Below, piece after piece: positions 19,608 through 29,000 of a DNA stretch of 64,000 bases. The position numbers and the translations under genes were made by a program. The number at the start of each line of letters is the position of its first letter. The stretch's first letter is position 1. The notes beneath the pieces are model-generated. The model ran no database searches. It was not told the origin of the DNA and saw only the letters and a list, made by a program, of their open reading frames with translations. Origin of the DNA: a bacterium 336/3 (GTDB taxonomy: Bacteria > Bacteroidota > Bacteroidia > Cytophagales > Thermonemataceae). The stretch spans positions 316,107 to 380,106 of the forward strand of contig LJIE01000001.1 of assembly GCA_001281695.1 (NCBI GenBank), in the 5' to 3' direction.

Positions 19608-20298
19608 ACTCAGGCTTAAAGGTTGGCATAGGAATATTGGCTGTTCGCTCTGCCTCTTTTTTTCGTATTTCTGCATCTATCTGCTCTTTTGTTTTTTTCC
19701 CTGTTCCATTACATTTTGTACAAGGTAGCCTGCCAGTTCCTTCACACTTAGCACATAAACCAGAACCTCTACATACCCTGCATTTCCCATCTGTACAATC
19801 TGGACAACCTTCTAATCCTACATTTTTCATCATGGTTCCTGCACAATGCACACATTTTTTATAACCCTTACAAGTGGAGCAATGCCCTTGATAACAATGT
19901 AAGTCATCACAAGCCCTATCATGTTTGTAGCCTTTGCATCGTGTACAAGTACTATCTATTTGAATAGGGGGTGGAACGTATTCTTTTTTTACCTTAGGAA
20001 CACTATCATACCTAATTACAGGTTTAGCAACAGCAACTCTTTCATTTTTCTTAACTTTGTTTTTAACAGAATCGTACCTGATAATAGTTTTATAGGCAAC
20101 TCTTTCATCTTTTTTCTTTTTATTCTTTACTGTATCATATTTAATAATTGGTTGAAATTTTACCCTTTCGTCCTTTTTATCTTTATTGAGCTTGGTTTGA
20201 TTCTGAGTTGTCTTGTTTTGTTGATTTTTAACTTGTCCCCATAGCATATTCCAGCTAACTGTAAGCATCAACAAACACAATAAAAATCTCGCTTTCAT
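19606..20298 (-). CDS. Secreted Cys-rich protein with three 20-residue repeats and DnaJ-like zinc motifs
   Basis: 230 aa with a signal peptide ending WGQ. A lysine-rich part holds three imperfect 20-residue repeats (about residues 41-60, 61-80, 81-100) of the type KKDERVxxxxIIxYDSVKNK. Residues 118-196 hold 16 Cys in CxxC pairs, several as CxxCxGxG-like (CRVCRGSG, CAKCEGTG, CTKCNGTG), the zinc-binding pattern of the DnaJ Cys-rich domain. J and C-terminal DnaJ domains are absent. A metal-binding or protein-contact role in the periplasm or at the surface is inferred. It is transcribed alone and is not part of a chaperone operon. Confidence 0.75.
   Translation of the reverse strand: MKARFLLCLLMLTVSWNMLWGQVKNQQNKTTQNQTKLNKDKKDERVKFQPIIKYDTVKNKKKKDERVAYKTIIRYDSVKNKVKKNERVAVAKPVIRYDSVPKVKKEYVPPPIQIDSTCTRCKGYKHDRACDDLHCYQGHCSTCKGYKKCVHCAGTMMKNVGLEGCPDCTDGKCRVCRGSGLCAKCEGTGRLPCTKCNGTGKKTKEQIDAEIRKKEAERTANIPMPTFKPE
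19999..20178 (-). repeat. Three tandem 60-base coding repeats
   Basis: Encodes three copies of a roughly 20-residue unit with the core DERV and the phrase [IV]I[KR]YD[ST]V. The unit differs between copies by several residues, so the expansion is not very recent. Confidence 0.75.
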
Positions 20299-20358
20299 AA
20301 TCTTATGATTCTGTTAGAATATACTAATTTATAAAAAATATCTTGAAAGTACAATACA

Positions 20359-21735
20359 TTAGAGTTTCATTTTTTCTTCCCATTGTTGGGCAAACGTTTT
20401 TTTAGCAATGTGTGGCATTTCTCGTTTTTTACCCCAAGTTTTACTAAAAAACTTCTTAATAAAGTTCGTTTTACTTTTTGCACTGAGCCAATCCATGAGC
20501 TTTCTGCTCAACATCCCCCTTTTCCAAAAATTGAAACCTATTTTTTCACTAAAGGTGCTGTGTCCTTCTTCTACGCTTTGTTTTCTGTTGAGTAACAATA
20601 AATTATGAATATTTATTTTTACTGGACAAACAGAACTACAAGCCCCACACAAAGAACTTGCATAACTTAAATGCTTGTATTCTTTCATACTTGCAAGGTG
20701 TGGAGTAATAACAGAGCCAATAGGACCACTGTAAGTCGTATCGTAGGTGTGTCCTCCAATATTTTTATAAACAGGGCAGGCATTAAGGCAAGCTCCACAA
20801 CGAATACAATTCAAGGCTTCTCTCTTTTCAGGGTCAGCTAAAAGTTTAGTCCTGCCATTGTCTAAAAGAACTACATACATTTCATCAGGTCCATCAATTT
20901 CATCTAATTGTCTAGGACCAAAAAATATGGAATTATAAACAGTCATTTTCTGCCCTGTTCCACTTGTAGCAAGTAAATGCCAAAACATATCTAGTTGCTC
21001 AAGTTTGGGTATAATTTTTTCAATTCCGACAATAGCAATATGTACTTTTGGAAATGTAGTACTCATGCGAGCATTTCCTTCATTTTCTGTGATAGCAATA
21101 GCCCCGGCATCTGCAATAATAAAATTTGCCCCTGTAATACCAATATCAGCAGTTACATATTTTTCTCTTAAAATTCGTCTTGCAGTAAGCGTAAGCTCTT
21201 GGGCATCATCAGTTGGAGAAATACGAAGCTTTTCAACAAAAAGCTCTGCAATATCTTTTTTAGACATATGCATAGCAGGTGTGACAATATGATAAGGCTT
21301 CTGCCCAGCTAATTGGACAATATATTCGCCAAGATCTGTTTCTATGGTTTCAACTACTTTTTTTTCAAGAAATTCATTTAAGTGAATTTCTTCAGTAGTC
21401 ATAGATTTTGATTTAACAGCCATTTTAGCTTTATGGCGTTCAAAAATTTGCCAAATGCTTTTTAAGGCAGATTCACTGTTTTCTGCCCATATTACTTTAC
21501 CACCTCTTTTAGTAAATGTTTCTTCAAAATCTATGAGTAGCTCATCTAAATGAGCAATGGCTTGAGTTTTAAGAAAAGAGGCTCTTTCACGAGCAAGCTC
21601 ATGATTTTCATATTGTTTTAACCCTGATTTTACAGCATTGTCATATTTACCAATATTAAAGTTAATAGTTTGACGATGCTTTAAATCAAAAGCTTTTTGT
21701 TCTGCTTTATCTAAAAATATATCTTGAGTTTTCAT
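20359..21735 (-). CDS. lutB: LutB-type iron-sulphur protein (lactate utilisation)
   Basis: 458 aa. It has an N-terminal LUD domain (up to about residue 290) with GANFIIADAGAIAITENEGNARM, followed by ferredoxin-type Cys motifs CIRCGACLNACPVYK and CGACSSVCPVKINIH that bind two [4Fe-4S] clusters, then a basic C-terminal tail. This is the LutB/YkgF layout: with LutA and LutC it oxidises L-lactate to pyruvate. Neither lutA nor lutC is adjacent, so the partners are elsewhere or the protein works in another dehydrogenase complex. The MazG-like gene upstream is 34 bases away; a -7 element in that gap suggests its own promoter. Confidence 0.85.
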   Translation of the reverse strand: MKTQDIFLDKAEQKAFDLKHRQTINFNIGKYDNAVKSGLKQYENHELARERASFLKTQAIAHLDELLIDFEETFTKRGGKVIWAENSESALKSIWQIFERHKAKMAVKSKSMTTEEIHLNEFLEKKVVETIETDLGEYIVQLAGQKPYHIVTPAMHMSKKDIAELFVEKLRISPTDDAQELTLTARRILREKYVTADIGITGANFIIADAGAIAITENEGNARMSTTFPKVHIAIVGIEKIIPKLEQLDMFWHLLATSGTGQKMTVYNSIFFGPRQLDEIDGPDEMYVVLLDNGRTKLLADPEKREALNCIRCGACLNACPVYKNIGGHTYDTTYSGPIGSVITPHLASMKEYKHLSYASSLCGACSSVCPVKINIHNLLLLNRKQSVEEGHSTFSEKIGFNFWKRGMLSRKLMDWLSAKSKTNFIKKFFSKTWGKKREMPHIAKKTFAQQWEEKMKL

Positions 21736-21753
21736 GGAATGTTAATTAAAAAG

Positions 21754-21761
21754 CAAATATA
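21754..21761 (-). promoter_or_regulatory. Candidate -7 element upstream of lutB
   Basis: TATATTTG on the minus strand, a full TAnnTTTG match, 19 bases before the lutB start. No TTG at the expected distance. Confidence 0.3.
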
Positions 21762-21769
21762 CAAGAAAT

Positions 21770-22096
21770 TTAAGATTTTAACTTTTCATTGTTTTGGTGC
21801 CTGTCTTTATCTCTTTTTGTTTTTTTCTCTAAATTTTTTTGTAATGCATCTGTAAGGTTTACCCCTGTTTGATTTGCTAAACAAATTAAGACAAACATAA
21901 TGTCTGCCATTTCATCTGCTAAATCGTGTTTTTCTCCTTCTTTAAATGATTGCTCCCCATAAGTTCGAGCCATGATACGAGCAAGTTCTCCAACTTCTTC
22001 CATCAGAATAGCAGTATTGGTTAATTCATTATAATATCTTACTCCAATACTATTAATCCATTTATCTATAATTTTTTGAGCTTCTTCGATAGTCAT
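21770..22096 (-). CDS. MazG-like nucleotide pyrophosphohydrolase
   Basis: 108 aa, a single all-alpha NTP-PPase domain. The metal-binding pair is present as EEVGE (residues 33-37) and DEMAD (about 62-66), the EExxE and ExxD-type ligands of MazG and related enzymes. The usual job is to hydrolyse house-cleaning or damaged NTPs to NMP and pyrophosphate. It begins 3 bases after the stop of the DUF58 gene and is probably co-transcribed with it, though no functional tie between the two is established. The C-terminal tail is lysine-rich and probably disordered. Confidence 0.86.
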   Translation of the reverse strand: MTIEEAQKIIDKWINSIGVRYYNELTNTAILMEEVGELARIMARTYGEQSFKEGEKHDLADEMADIMFVLICLANQTGVNLTDALQKNLEKKTKRDKDRHQNNEKLKS

Positions 22097-22099
22097 ATT

Positions 22100-22969
22100 T
22101 TATTTGATTTTTTTGTTTCTTTTTCTAAAAAGGTCTATTAGTTGTGGTACGAAATCTTCTTCAGTATTGATAGATAGATAATTAGCATTACTTTTAAGAG
22201 CTATGTTTTCAAGAAGATTTCGAGTTTTCTCAAAACGTTCTTTTTGCATTAACCTAAATTCTTTAGACGATGTATTGAGCCAAAATGTTTTACGAGTTTC
22301 TTTATCATAAACTGGAATAATACCCAGTCGAGGTAAACTAATCTCTTTTTTATCATAAAGTTGAATGATTACTAAATCATGCTTTTTAGACAATGCTTTC
22401 AAATGCGACTCATAATTTTCATCAATAAAATCAGATAATAAAATAATAATGCTCTTTCTTTTAACAGTTTGTAAAGTATAAAGAATCATCTTAGAAATAT
22501 CTGTTTTCAAAGATTTGGGTTCTAATTTGAATAAGTTTAAAATCATTTCGTACGCATACTTTTGTCCTTTTTGGGGTTTCATATAGCGTTCTTTTTGATC
22601 TGAAAAGCAAATAAGCCCTATATCATTATTTTCTTTGGCTGCCGAAATAGCTAGTACTCCACAAATTTCTTGAGCTGTATGAAGTTTGGTTATACTTGCA
22701 CCTAAATCTTGAGATGCACTAACGTCTATCAAGAAAAATACAGTCTGTTCTTTTTCTTCTTTAAATTCCTTCACAAAAGTGCCTTGCCCTTTTGCACTTA
22801 CGTTCCAGTCTATCCTACGAACATCATCTCCATACAAATAATCTCGAACGTCAGAAAACTCCAAACCTGAACCTTTAAAAATAGAGTGGAAATCTCCCCT
22901 CATCTGAGAGTTAATAACTTTTCTGATTTTTATTTCATATTTTCGGAGTTTGGCTAAAATTTCTTCCAT
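22100..22969 (-). CDS. DUF58 domain protein (MoxR-associated type)
   Basis: 289 aa. The signature is complete: GSGLEFSDVRDYLYGDDVRRIDWNVSA (written here in two parts: GSGLEFSDVRDYLYGDD, then RRIDWNVSAKG) followed by a VWA-like fold starting at VFFLIDVSAS, where DxSxS is the metal-site motif. Members act with MoxR AAA+ ATPases, thought to help assemble or insert metal into partner proteins. No moxR or VWA/BatA gene is in the visible neighbourhood, which is unusual but possible because the window covers only the downstream side, where the divergent lipoprotein gene lies. It is probably cotranscribed with the MazG-like gene. Confidence 0.85.
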   Translation of the reverse strand: MEEILAKLRKYEIKIRKVINSQMRGDFHSIFKGSGLEFSDVRDYLYGDDVRRIDWNVSAKGQGTFVKEFKEEKEQTVFFLIDVSASQDLGASITKLHTAQEICGVLAISAAKENNDIGLICFSDQKERYMKPQKGQKYAYEMILNLFKLEPKSLKTDISKMILYTLQTVKRKSIIILLSDFIDENYESHLKALSKKHDLVIIQLYDKKEISLPRLGIIPVYDKETRKTFWLNTSSKEFRLMQKERFEKTRNLLENIALKSNANYLSINTEEDFVPQLIDLFRKRNKKIK

Positions 22970-23023
22970 AATTTTAACTTAGGTATAAAAATTGTTATTT
23001 TTGAAGAAATTGAAGTATATTCG

Positions 23024-23488
23024 ATGAAGTCTTTCTTTTATATAATTGTTATTGGGATTTTTATGTTTTCTTGTAAGGAACAAACAGAAACTCCCAGAAA
23101 TGTAATCCAACCCAAAAAAATGGTTGCAGTCTTGATAGACATACATTTGTTAGAATCTCAAGTACCACATCTTACTCGAATGCCTGATTCTGCCCATTTT
23201 CTTTATAAAGCTTATGAAAAAAAAATATTTCAAAAGCATCAAATAGACTCCCTAACATATCAGCAAAGTTATAGGTATTACTTGAATAATTTACAAGAGT
23301 TTGAAAAAATCTATGCACAAGTGATAGATAGTTTAGTTGATAGAGAATCTACCTTGAACATAGGAAAACCCATCATCATAGAAAAAAAGAAGGATTCTAG
23401 TATGTTTATAAACAAAGATAGCTTGAAAATTCGCCGTAAGAAAATAAAAGAGATGGTAAAACAAGAAAAGCTAAAGTTAAATTCTTAA
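23024..23488 (+). CDS. DUF4296 lipoprotein
   Basis: 154 aa. A lipoprotein signal peptide ends FMFSC (Cys17 acylated). Residues about 30-115 match the DUF4296 pattern: a leading Pro-Lys, the segment MVAVLIDIHLLESQ, and a later YYLNNLQEFEKIYAQVIDSL helix. The C-terminal third is Lys-rich and helical. DUF4296 proteins are common Bacteroidota outer-membrane lipoproteins with no known job. It is divergent from the DUF58 gene, 54 bases between start codons; a TATTTTTG at 22996-23003 may serve as -7 element but lacks a partner TTG. Transcribed alone. Confidence 0.8.
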   Translation: MKSFFYIIVIGIFMFSCKEQTETPRNVIQPKKMVAVLIDIHLLESQVPHLTRMPDSAHFLYKAYEKKIFQKHQIDSLTYQQSYRYYLNNLQEFEKIYAQVIDSLVDRESTLNIGKPIIIEKKKDSSMFINKDSLKIRRKKIKEMVKQEKLKLNS

Positions 23489-23497
23489 TGAGAAAAT

Positions 23498-23526
23498 TTG
23501 ATATTTATGAAAAAAAATTAAATTTG
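23498..23526 (+). promoter_or_regulatory. Promoter of the LytTR regulator gene
   Basis: TTG at 23498-23500, 18-base spacer, TAAATTTG at 23519-23526 (full match to TAnnTTTG). The predicted leader is about 50 bases. Confidence 0.6.
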
Positions 23527-23582
23527 TAAAAAGAGTAATACTATTTAAAAATACCTAATACCACAAAACTATTAGCAAAAAT

Positions 23583-24296
23583 ATGCAAAATTATACCTGC
23601 ATTGCAGTTGATGACAGCGATGTTCAGCTTGTTATACTGAAGAATTATGTAAAAAAAATCTCTCGGTTAGAATTAAAAGCTACGTTCAATAACCCTGTTG
23701 AGGCCTTTGAGTATTTAGGAAAAAATGAAATAGATATTTTATTGTTAGATATTGATATGCCTGAAATATCAGGTTTAGATTTATTAAAAATGTTGCCTAA
23801 AAAGCCTCAAACAATTCTAATTACATCAAAATTAGAATTTGCATTGGAAGCTTTTGAACTGGATGCTATAGATTACATCATTAAACCACCTGAATACCCA
23901 AGATTCTTAAAAGCTGTTACAAAAGCTATAAGTTTTTTAGAATCTAAAAGTTCTTCTCTTGTCTCAAATGAATCTACAGAGGACGAAATTTACGTAAAAA
24001 TTAATAGTAAATTAGTGAGGCTTGAAGTGAATTTAATTGATTATTTTGAGGCAATGTCCGATTATGTAATTATTCATACTGAAGAAAAAAGGCAATACAT
24101 CGTCTATTCTACACTCAAACAATTTGAGGAAAAAATGCAAGCCTATCAAAAATTCAAGAGAATTCATCGTTCATATCTTATCAATATTTCTAAAATTAAA
24201 AGTATTGAAGACGGACAAGTACTTATCAATGAGAAAACTCTTCCCATAGGCAATACCTACAAAGAAGAGTTTTTGAAAAATCTTAATAAAATGTAG
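23583..24296 (+). CDS. LytTR-family response regulator
   Basis: 237 aa. The receiver domain (1-120) has the acidic pair Asp10-Asp11, phosphoacceptor Asp56 in LLLDIDMPE and the Lys in DYIIKPP. The LytTR DNA-binding domain (about 140-235) has YVKINSKLVRLEV, a FKRIHRSYLINISKI block and LPIGNTYKEEF. This type binds imperfect direct repeats and often controls cell-surface or exopolysaccharide genes, which is family knowledge. No kinase is adjacent, so it is an orphan, probably fed by a 7TM LytS-like or other kinase elsewhere. It converges on the gene at 24305, with 8 bases between. Confidence 0.92.
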   Translation: MQNYTCIAVDDSDVQLVILKNYVKKISRLELKATFNNPVEAFEYLGKNEIDILLLDIDMPEISGLDLLKMLPKKPQTILITSKLEFALEAFELDAIDYIIKPPEYPRFLKAVTKAISFLESKSSSLVSNESTEDEIYVKINSKLVRLEVNLIDYFEAMSDYVIIHTEEKRQYIVYSTLKQFEEKMQAYQKFKRIHRSYLINISKIKSIEDGQVLINEKTLPIGNTYKEEFLKNLNKM

Positions 24297-24304
24297 CTAA
24301 AAAT

Positions 24305-24829
24305 TTATTTTTTAGCATTACCTATTTTTATCAATTCATCAACTGTTTTACAAGAAGGAGATAGTTCTAACTCAGCAAGAGCCTTTTTTACTTCTTCTTC
24401 AGGCATGGTGCTTGTTTTTTTCTGGAAGGTTTCAAAGCAGCCAGTCATACCATTATTCTCTTTACTTGCATCTTCTGCAAATTTTTGAGCGTCAGCAATT
24501 ACTTTTTGTTGTTCTTCTTGAGACAATTTAACAACCTTATCTTGAAATGCTTGAACAGCTTTGTCTTCTCCATGAATAGCCATATCTTCTATAAGATTTT
24601 TGATAAGAGGATGATATTGGCTAAAATAGTTATTGAAACAATTACAAAGTTCTTCAGCGACTTGCTGAGGAGTTTCTCCAGCTTTTGTGGAGCTTCCTGT
24701 ACTGCTGGCTCTCGAATTAGTGTTTGAATTTACTTTAGAGGCTGCTTTCGATTTGATAGGCAATTGCCCTTGAGCAACCACAAAACCTACCACAAAACAT
24801 AGTGCTAATGTTGTCAGTAATTTTTTCAT
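24305..24829 (-). CDS. Secreted paralogue of an uncharacterised small helical family
   Basis: 174 aa with a signal peptide ending VVAQG. A Ser/Thr/Asn-rich linker (about residues 22-55) precedes a mostly helical domain, rich in Glu, Lys and Gln. The domain shares the phrases QYHPLIKNLIEDM, GEDKAVQAFQD and DAQKFAEDA with the protein at 24902-25243, so they are paralogues. Three Cys (CNCF and one later CFETF) could form a disulphide in the periplasm. No known family is recognised. Both genes point left and sit 72 bases apart; the cytoplasmic or secreted localisation differs between the two. Confidence 0.7.
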   Translation of the reverse strand: MKKLLTTLALCFVVGFVVAQGQLPIKSKAASKVNSNTNSRASSTGSSTKAGETPQQVAEELCNCFNNYFSQYHPLIKNLIEDMAIHGEDKAVQAFQDKVVKLSQEEQQKVIADAQKFAEDASKENNGMTGCFETFQKKTSTMPEEEVKKALAELELSPSCKTVDELIKIGNAKK

Positions 24830-24901
24830 AAAATTTTAATTTTGATAAATTTAAAAAAAACTTTAATAAATTCATCAAAAAACGTGCTATTTTTATAAGG
24901 A

Positions 24902-25243
24902 TTAAGATAAAATATTATTTACAAATTTGGCAATAGAGGTTTTTTCTAATAAATCTTTTGTTTCTAAGGCTTGTGCTGGAGATAATATGTTTATCTTTTG
25001 TTTAAATTCTTCTATACAGAAAGACATTGTGTTTGTATCTCTAAACTTTTGAGCATCTGAAAGGGCTTTTTGAGCTTCTTCTGGGCCTAATGCTAATACA
25101 TTTGTAAGTAATAATTGTGAAGCCTTCGCTTCTCCTAAAGTTCCCATATCTTCTATAAAAGTTCTGATAATAGGGTGATATTGTCCAAAAAGACAATCCA
25201 AAAAATCATTTACAATTTGTTGAGGAGTTTGAGTGTTTTCCAT
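24902..25243 (-). CDS. Cytoplasmic paralogue of the 24305-24829 protein
   Basis: 113 aa starting MENTQTPQQIVND. An in-frame upstream start at 25309 would add 22 residues that look like translated upstream sequence and overlap the divergent gene, so I prefer 25243. It shares QYHPIIRTFIEDM, GEAKASQ and ALSDAQKF with the secreted paralogue, but has no signal peptide. Only one shared Cys remains (SFCIEEFKQK). Duplication followed by gain or loss of a leader is likely. Function unknown. A -7 candidate on the minus strand (TAATTTTG, 25295-25288) could drive it. Confidence 0.68.
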   Translation of the reverse strand: MENTQTPQQIVNDFLDCLFGQYHPIIRTFIEDMGTLGEAKASQLLLTNVLALGPEEAQKALSDAQKFRDTNTMSFCIEEFKQKINILSPAQALETKDLLEKTSIAKFVNNILS

Positions 25244-25294
25244 CAGAAATAATTTATTTTTGTAATGAATACAATGATTAAAATAGCCAAAATT

Positions 25295-26008
25295 ATGAAA
25301 CTTATACAAATGATTTTTGTAATATTTCTTACTATATTTCTACTATTCACTTCTGTTTGTTTAGCTCAAAATGAAAACTTACCTAAAAACTACATTGGTT
25401 TTCAAATAACACAACCTATTTTTAAAGAATATCAGTTTAGCTATGAAAGAATACTTACCAAACGAAGTTCAATAGAATTAATAGGAAGCACACAACCCAT
25501 ACGTGATGTTTCCGAAGTTAGAAGCCCAGGTTTTTATGGAAGTCTTAATACAGATGGGATATTTCTTTATGAAACACTGAGATGGGCAAAATTCAATAAA
25601 TCTCGTATGATAGAACTTGCGTATAAATATCATTTTAAAAAAAATATGTATATTTCTGTTTCAGCTTATTATAGAGAATGCAAAGCAGAAAGTAGTAATT
25701 GGCATTATATGACACCCAAAAGCATGGATAATGAATATTGGATACATGCAGATATTAATACATCCATAACAGGACTTAAAGTTATTATGGGTAAACGCTT
25801 TATGTATCAAGCAATCAAAGGAAAATTAGGGTTTTTCTTTGAACCTTATTGGGGAATAGGGGCTCGACGTACAAAAGGAGATATTTTTTACTATAAATTT
25901 GAAAATAAGTTTGAACCTGTAAAAAACAAATATAACTACAAAAAAACAGAAGTATATACGGGAGGTACAATCCATTTGGGAGCAAAAATAGGAATAGCCT
26001 TTTTGTAA
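25295..26008 (+). CDS. Secreted outer-membrane-type protein, uncharacterised
   Basis: 237 aa from the ATG at 25295. Earlier ATGs at 25265 and 25274 are in frame, but a TATTTTTG at 25255-25262 looks like the -7 element and would leave them without a leader, and the signal peptide (MKLIQMIFVIFLTIFLLFTS with VCLAQ) is complete from here. The mature part has the aromatic-rich alternating pattern of a small outer-membrane barrel (FGFQITQ-like start IGFQITQPIFKEYQFSYER; C terminus GGTIHLGAKIGIAF). No motif of a named family. It is followed by the large gene at 26017 after 8 bases, so the two probably form an operon. Confidence 0.7.
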   Translation: MKLIQMIFVIFLTIFLLFTSVCLAQNENLPKNYIGFQITQPIFKEYQFSYERILTKRSSIELIGSTQPIRDVSEVRSPGFYGSLNTDGIFLYETLRWAKFNKSRMIELAYKYHFKKNMYISVSAYYRECKAESSNWHYMTPKSMDNEYWIHADINTSITGLKVIMGKRFMYQAIKGKLGFFFEPYWGIGARRTKGDIFYYKFENKFEPVKNKYNYKKTEVYTGGTIHLGAKIGIAFL

Positions 26009-26016
26009 GTATATAA

Positions 26017-29000
26017 ATGAGTAAACCCTTACATATTGCTTATAGCCAATATTTTACAAGCAGATACTTTTTTTGCTTATGTATTCTAATAGTTTTTCAT
26101 TATGAGTTGCAAGCCCAGCAACAATGCAAAAAAGTAGCTCTCCATCAGAAAATTACAGATACCCTTACTATTGTTCCTAATAGCTTTGTTTTCCAAACAA
26201 AAGACTCCACACTGCGTATTGATTTCAATTTTTCTAAAAATGAAGCTGTCTGGATAAGTAAAAGAGATTATACTAGTACGGATAGCATTTTAGTTTGCTA
26301 CCAGACTTTACCTTTTTCTTTACACAAACAATATCAACGCCGAGAAAGTATTGATACACTTACTTTTTTCATAACACCTTTAATTCCTTTAGATAAGCAA
26401 ACAGAAAAAAGAGAAGAAATTATCAGCACAGATAGCATCCAAAAAACAGGAGCTATTTATAGAGGTATTGCCATTGGAAACCAGCAAAATGCATTTGTAA
26501 ATTCTTCACTCAATCTACAATTAGAAGGGAAGATTACTCCTGATGTTACATTAAAAGCTTTACTTAATGACCAACAAGTGCCTTTTCAGCCTGAAGGAAA
26601 TACCCAACAAGTTCAGCAGTTGGACAGAATACTTATAGAACTACAGAGCAAAAAAACCACTTTACAAGCTGGTGACGTCATTATGCAAAATAAAAATTCA
26701 GAGTTTTTAAGATATTATAAAAATGTACAAGGTATACAGATTGAAACAAAACAAATTTACAAAGATAGCTCAAAATCAACTACTTCTTTTGGAGTTGCTC
26801 TTGCTAAGGGTAGATTTGCCTCTGTTGCTGTAAGCCCTTTGGAAGGAGTACAAGGACCTTATCGTTTACGAGGAGCTAATAATGAACGATTTATTGTAAT
26901 TATCGCAAATACAGAAAAAGTGTATTTGGATGGTAAACTGCTTCGTAGAGGTTTTGATGCTGATTATGTAATAGATTATAATCTTGCAGAAATCACATTT
27001 AACCCTAATATTCTTATTACACAATACACTCGTATCAGGGTAGATTATGAATACACAGAACGTAACTACAGTCGTACTAACTTATATGCTGCTCATTTTC
27101 AGGAGTATACAAAATATACAATTTTTGGACAATATTATGCAGAAACAGATAATCCACGAAATCCATTAGCCATTCAGTTATCAGATAATCAGAAATTACA
27201 ACTATCTCAAATAGGAGATAATGTGAATCAAGCATTTTTGAATACAGCTGATTCTGTTGGATTTTCCAATGAGGCTATTTTATATGAAAAAAAGGATACA
27301 AGTACTATTTCAGGAATTTATCCTATATTTATTTACTCCCAAAATCCTCAAAAAGCTTTTTGGCAAGTGGCTTTTACAGAAATTGGAGCCAATAAAGGGA
27401 ATTATGTTCTCAAACAAACCTTGCAAAATGGCAGAATTTATGAATGGGTAGAGCCTTTGGGAGGCATACCTCAAGGTAATTATGAACCTATTAGCCTTGT
27501 TCCTCTACCTCAAAAAAGACAACTTTTTACACTGGGAAGTATTTGGAAACCAAATCAATATGAAAAAGTGTATTTTGAAATGGCTTTTTCCAAAAGAGAC
27601 TTGAATCGATTCTCTAGCCTAGATGACCAAGATAACAATGGTTTTGCTCTAAAAACAATTGTTGAACATAAAGACAGGTACGAATGGAAAAAATATAAAT
27701 TTGAAAGCAAATTGAGTTATGAATTAAATAATCCAACTTTTTTGCCCATAGACAGATTCAGAAATATTGAATTTAATAGAGATTGGAACTTAAATTTAGA
27801 TACACTTTCTGTTCCTGAACAAAGAGTTGAAAATATTGGCGAAATTCAGTTATCACTTAAAAAAGATATCCAAAATTTTATTTCAACTGCACATATTTAC
27901 CGAAATAGGCAAAATAAATTGTCTGGTTTTCAGAATCGAATAAATTTTTCCCAAACTAAAGATAAATGGTTATTAAGAGGAGAGGCTTTTTTGCTCAATA
28001 GTCAGCAAAATAATCTTGAAAAGCAAAACTCTACTTGGCAAAGGCTCAATGCTGAGGTAGCACATCAAAGTAAAAAAATAACAAAAGGTTATGTGTTTTC
28101 TTTAGATAAAAATGTACTTAAAAATACTCAAAACGATTCTATTACGTTCTCAGCCATGAATTTTGATGAACATAAAGTTTTTGTAAAAACAACAGATAGC
28201 TCTAAAGTTCGTTTTTCTTCTGATTATAGTTACAGAACAGACAACCAGCCAGTTGGTGGCGAATTAAAATTAAGGACAATTGCTCAAACTATACAGAGTT
28301 CTTTGCAAACCAAAGCAAATGCTATTCAATCTCTCAAATTATTAGCAACATATCGTAATATTCAAAATTTCATTATGAGTAATCAGAATGAAGAAAATTT
28401 AATGGGACGATTGGAATGGACAAGACAATTGTGGAAGAAAAATATTCGTTCAGAACTAATTTGGCAGAATACAGCTTCAAGAGAACTGCAAAGAGAATTT
28501 AGCTACATACAAGTACCTACAGGGCAGGGTACACATACTTGGCGAGATGACAACAACAACAATATTGTAGAACTCAATGAGTTTTATTTAGCTATCAACC
28601 CTGATGAACGACAATACGCTAAGATATTTACGCCAACGGATAATTATATCAAAGCTTTTTTTACTGATATTAATTATCGTCTAAATTTACAAACACCTAC
28701 CGAATGGAGTAAAAAGAAAGGCTTAAAATACGCTTTATCTAAATTTTCTTTTAATGGAAGTGCTCTACTTCGTAGAAAAACGACTGAACAAGATTTCTTA
28801 AAAAGAATTTTTCCTTTATCAAATATTGATAATCAGAGTATTTTATCAGTACAAGAAAGTATACGAAGTATATTATTTTTCAATAGAGGAAATCCACAAT
28901 TTGGGGCAGATGTGAATTTTAATAAAAGTAATCAGAAACAACTCTTAACCAATGGTTTTGAAACACGAGAACTTCAGGAAATAGGTTTTACTGGACGCAA

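Noticed and set aside
19606-20298. DnaJ chaperone
   Set aside because: Only the Cys-rich CxxCxGxG pattern is there; J-domain and C-terminal domains are absent and a signal peptide is present.
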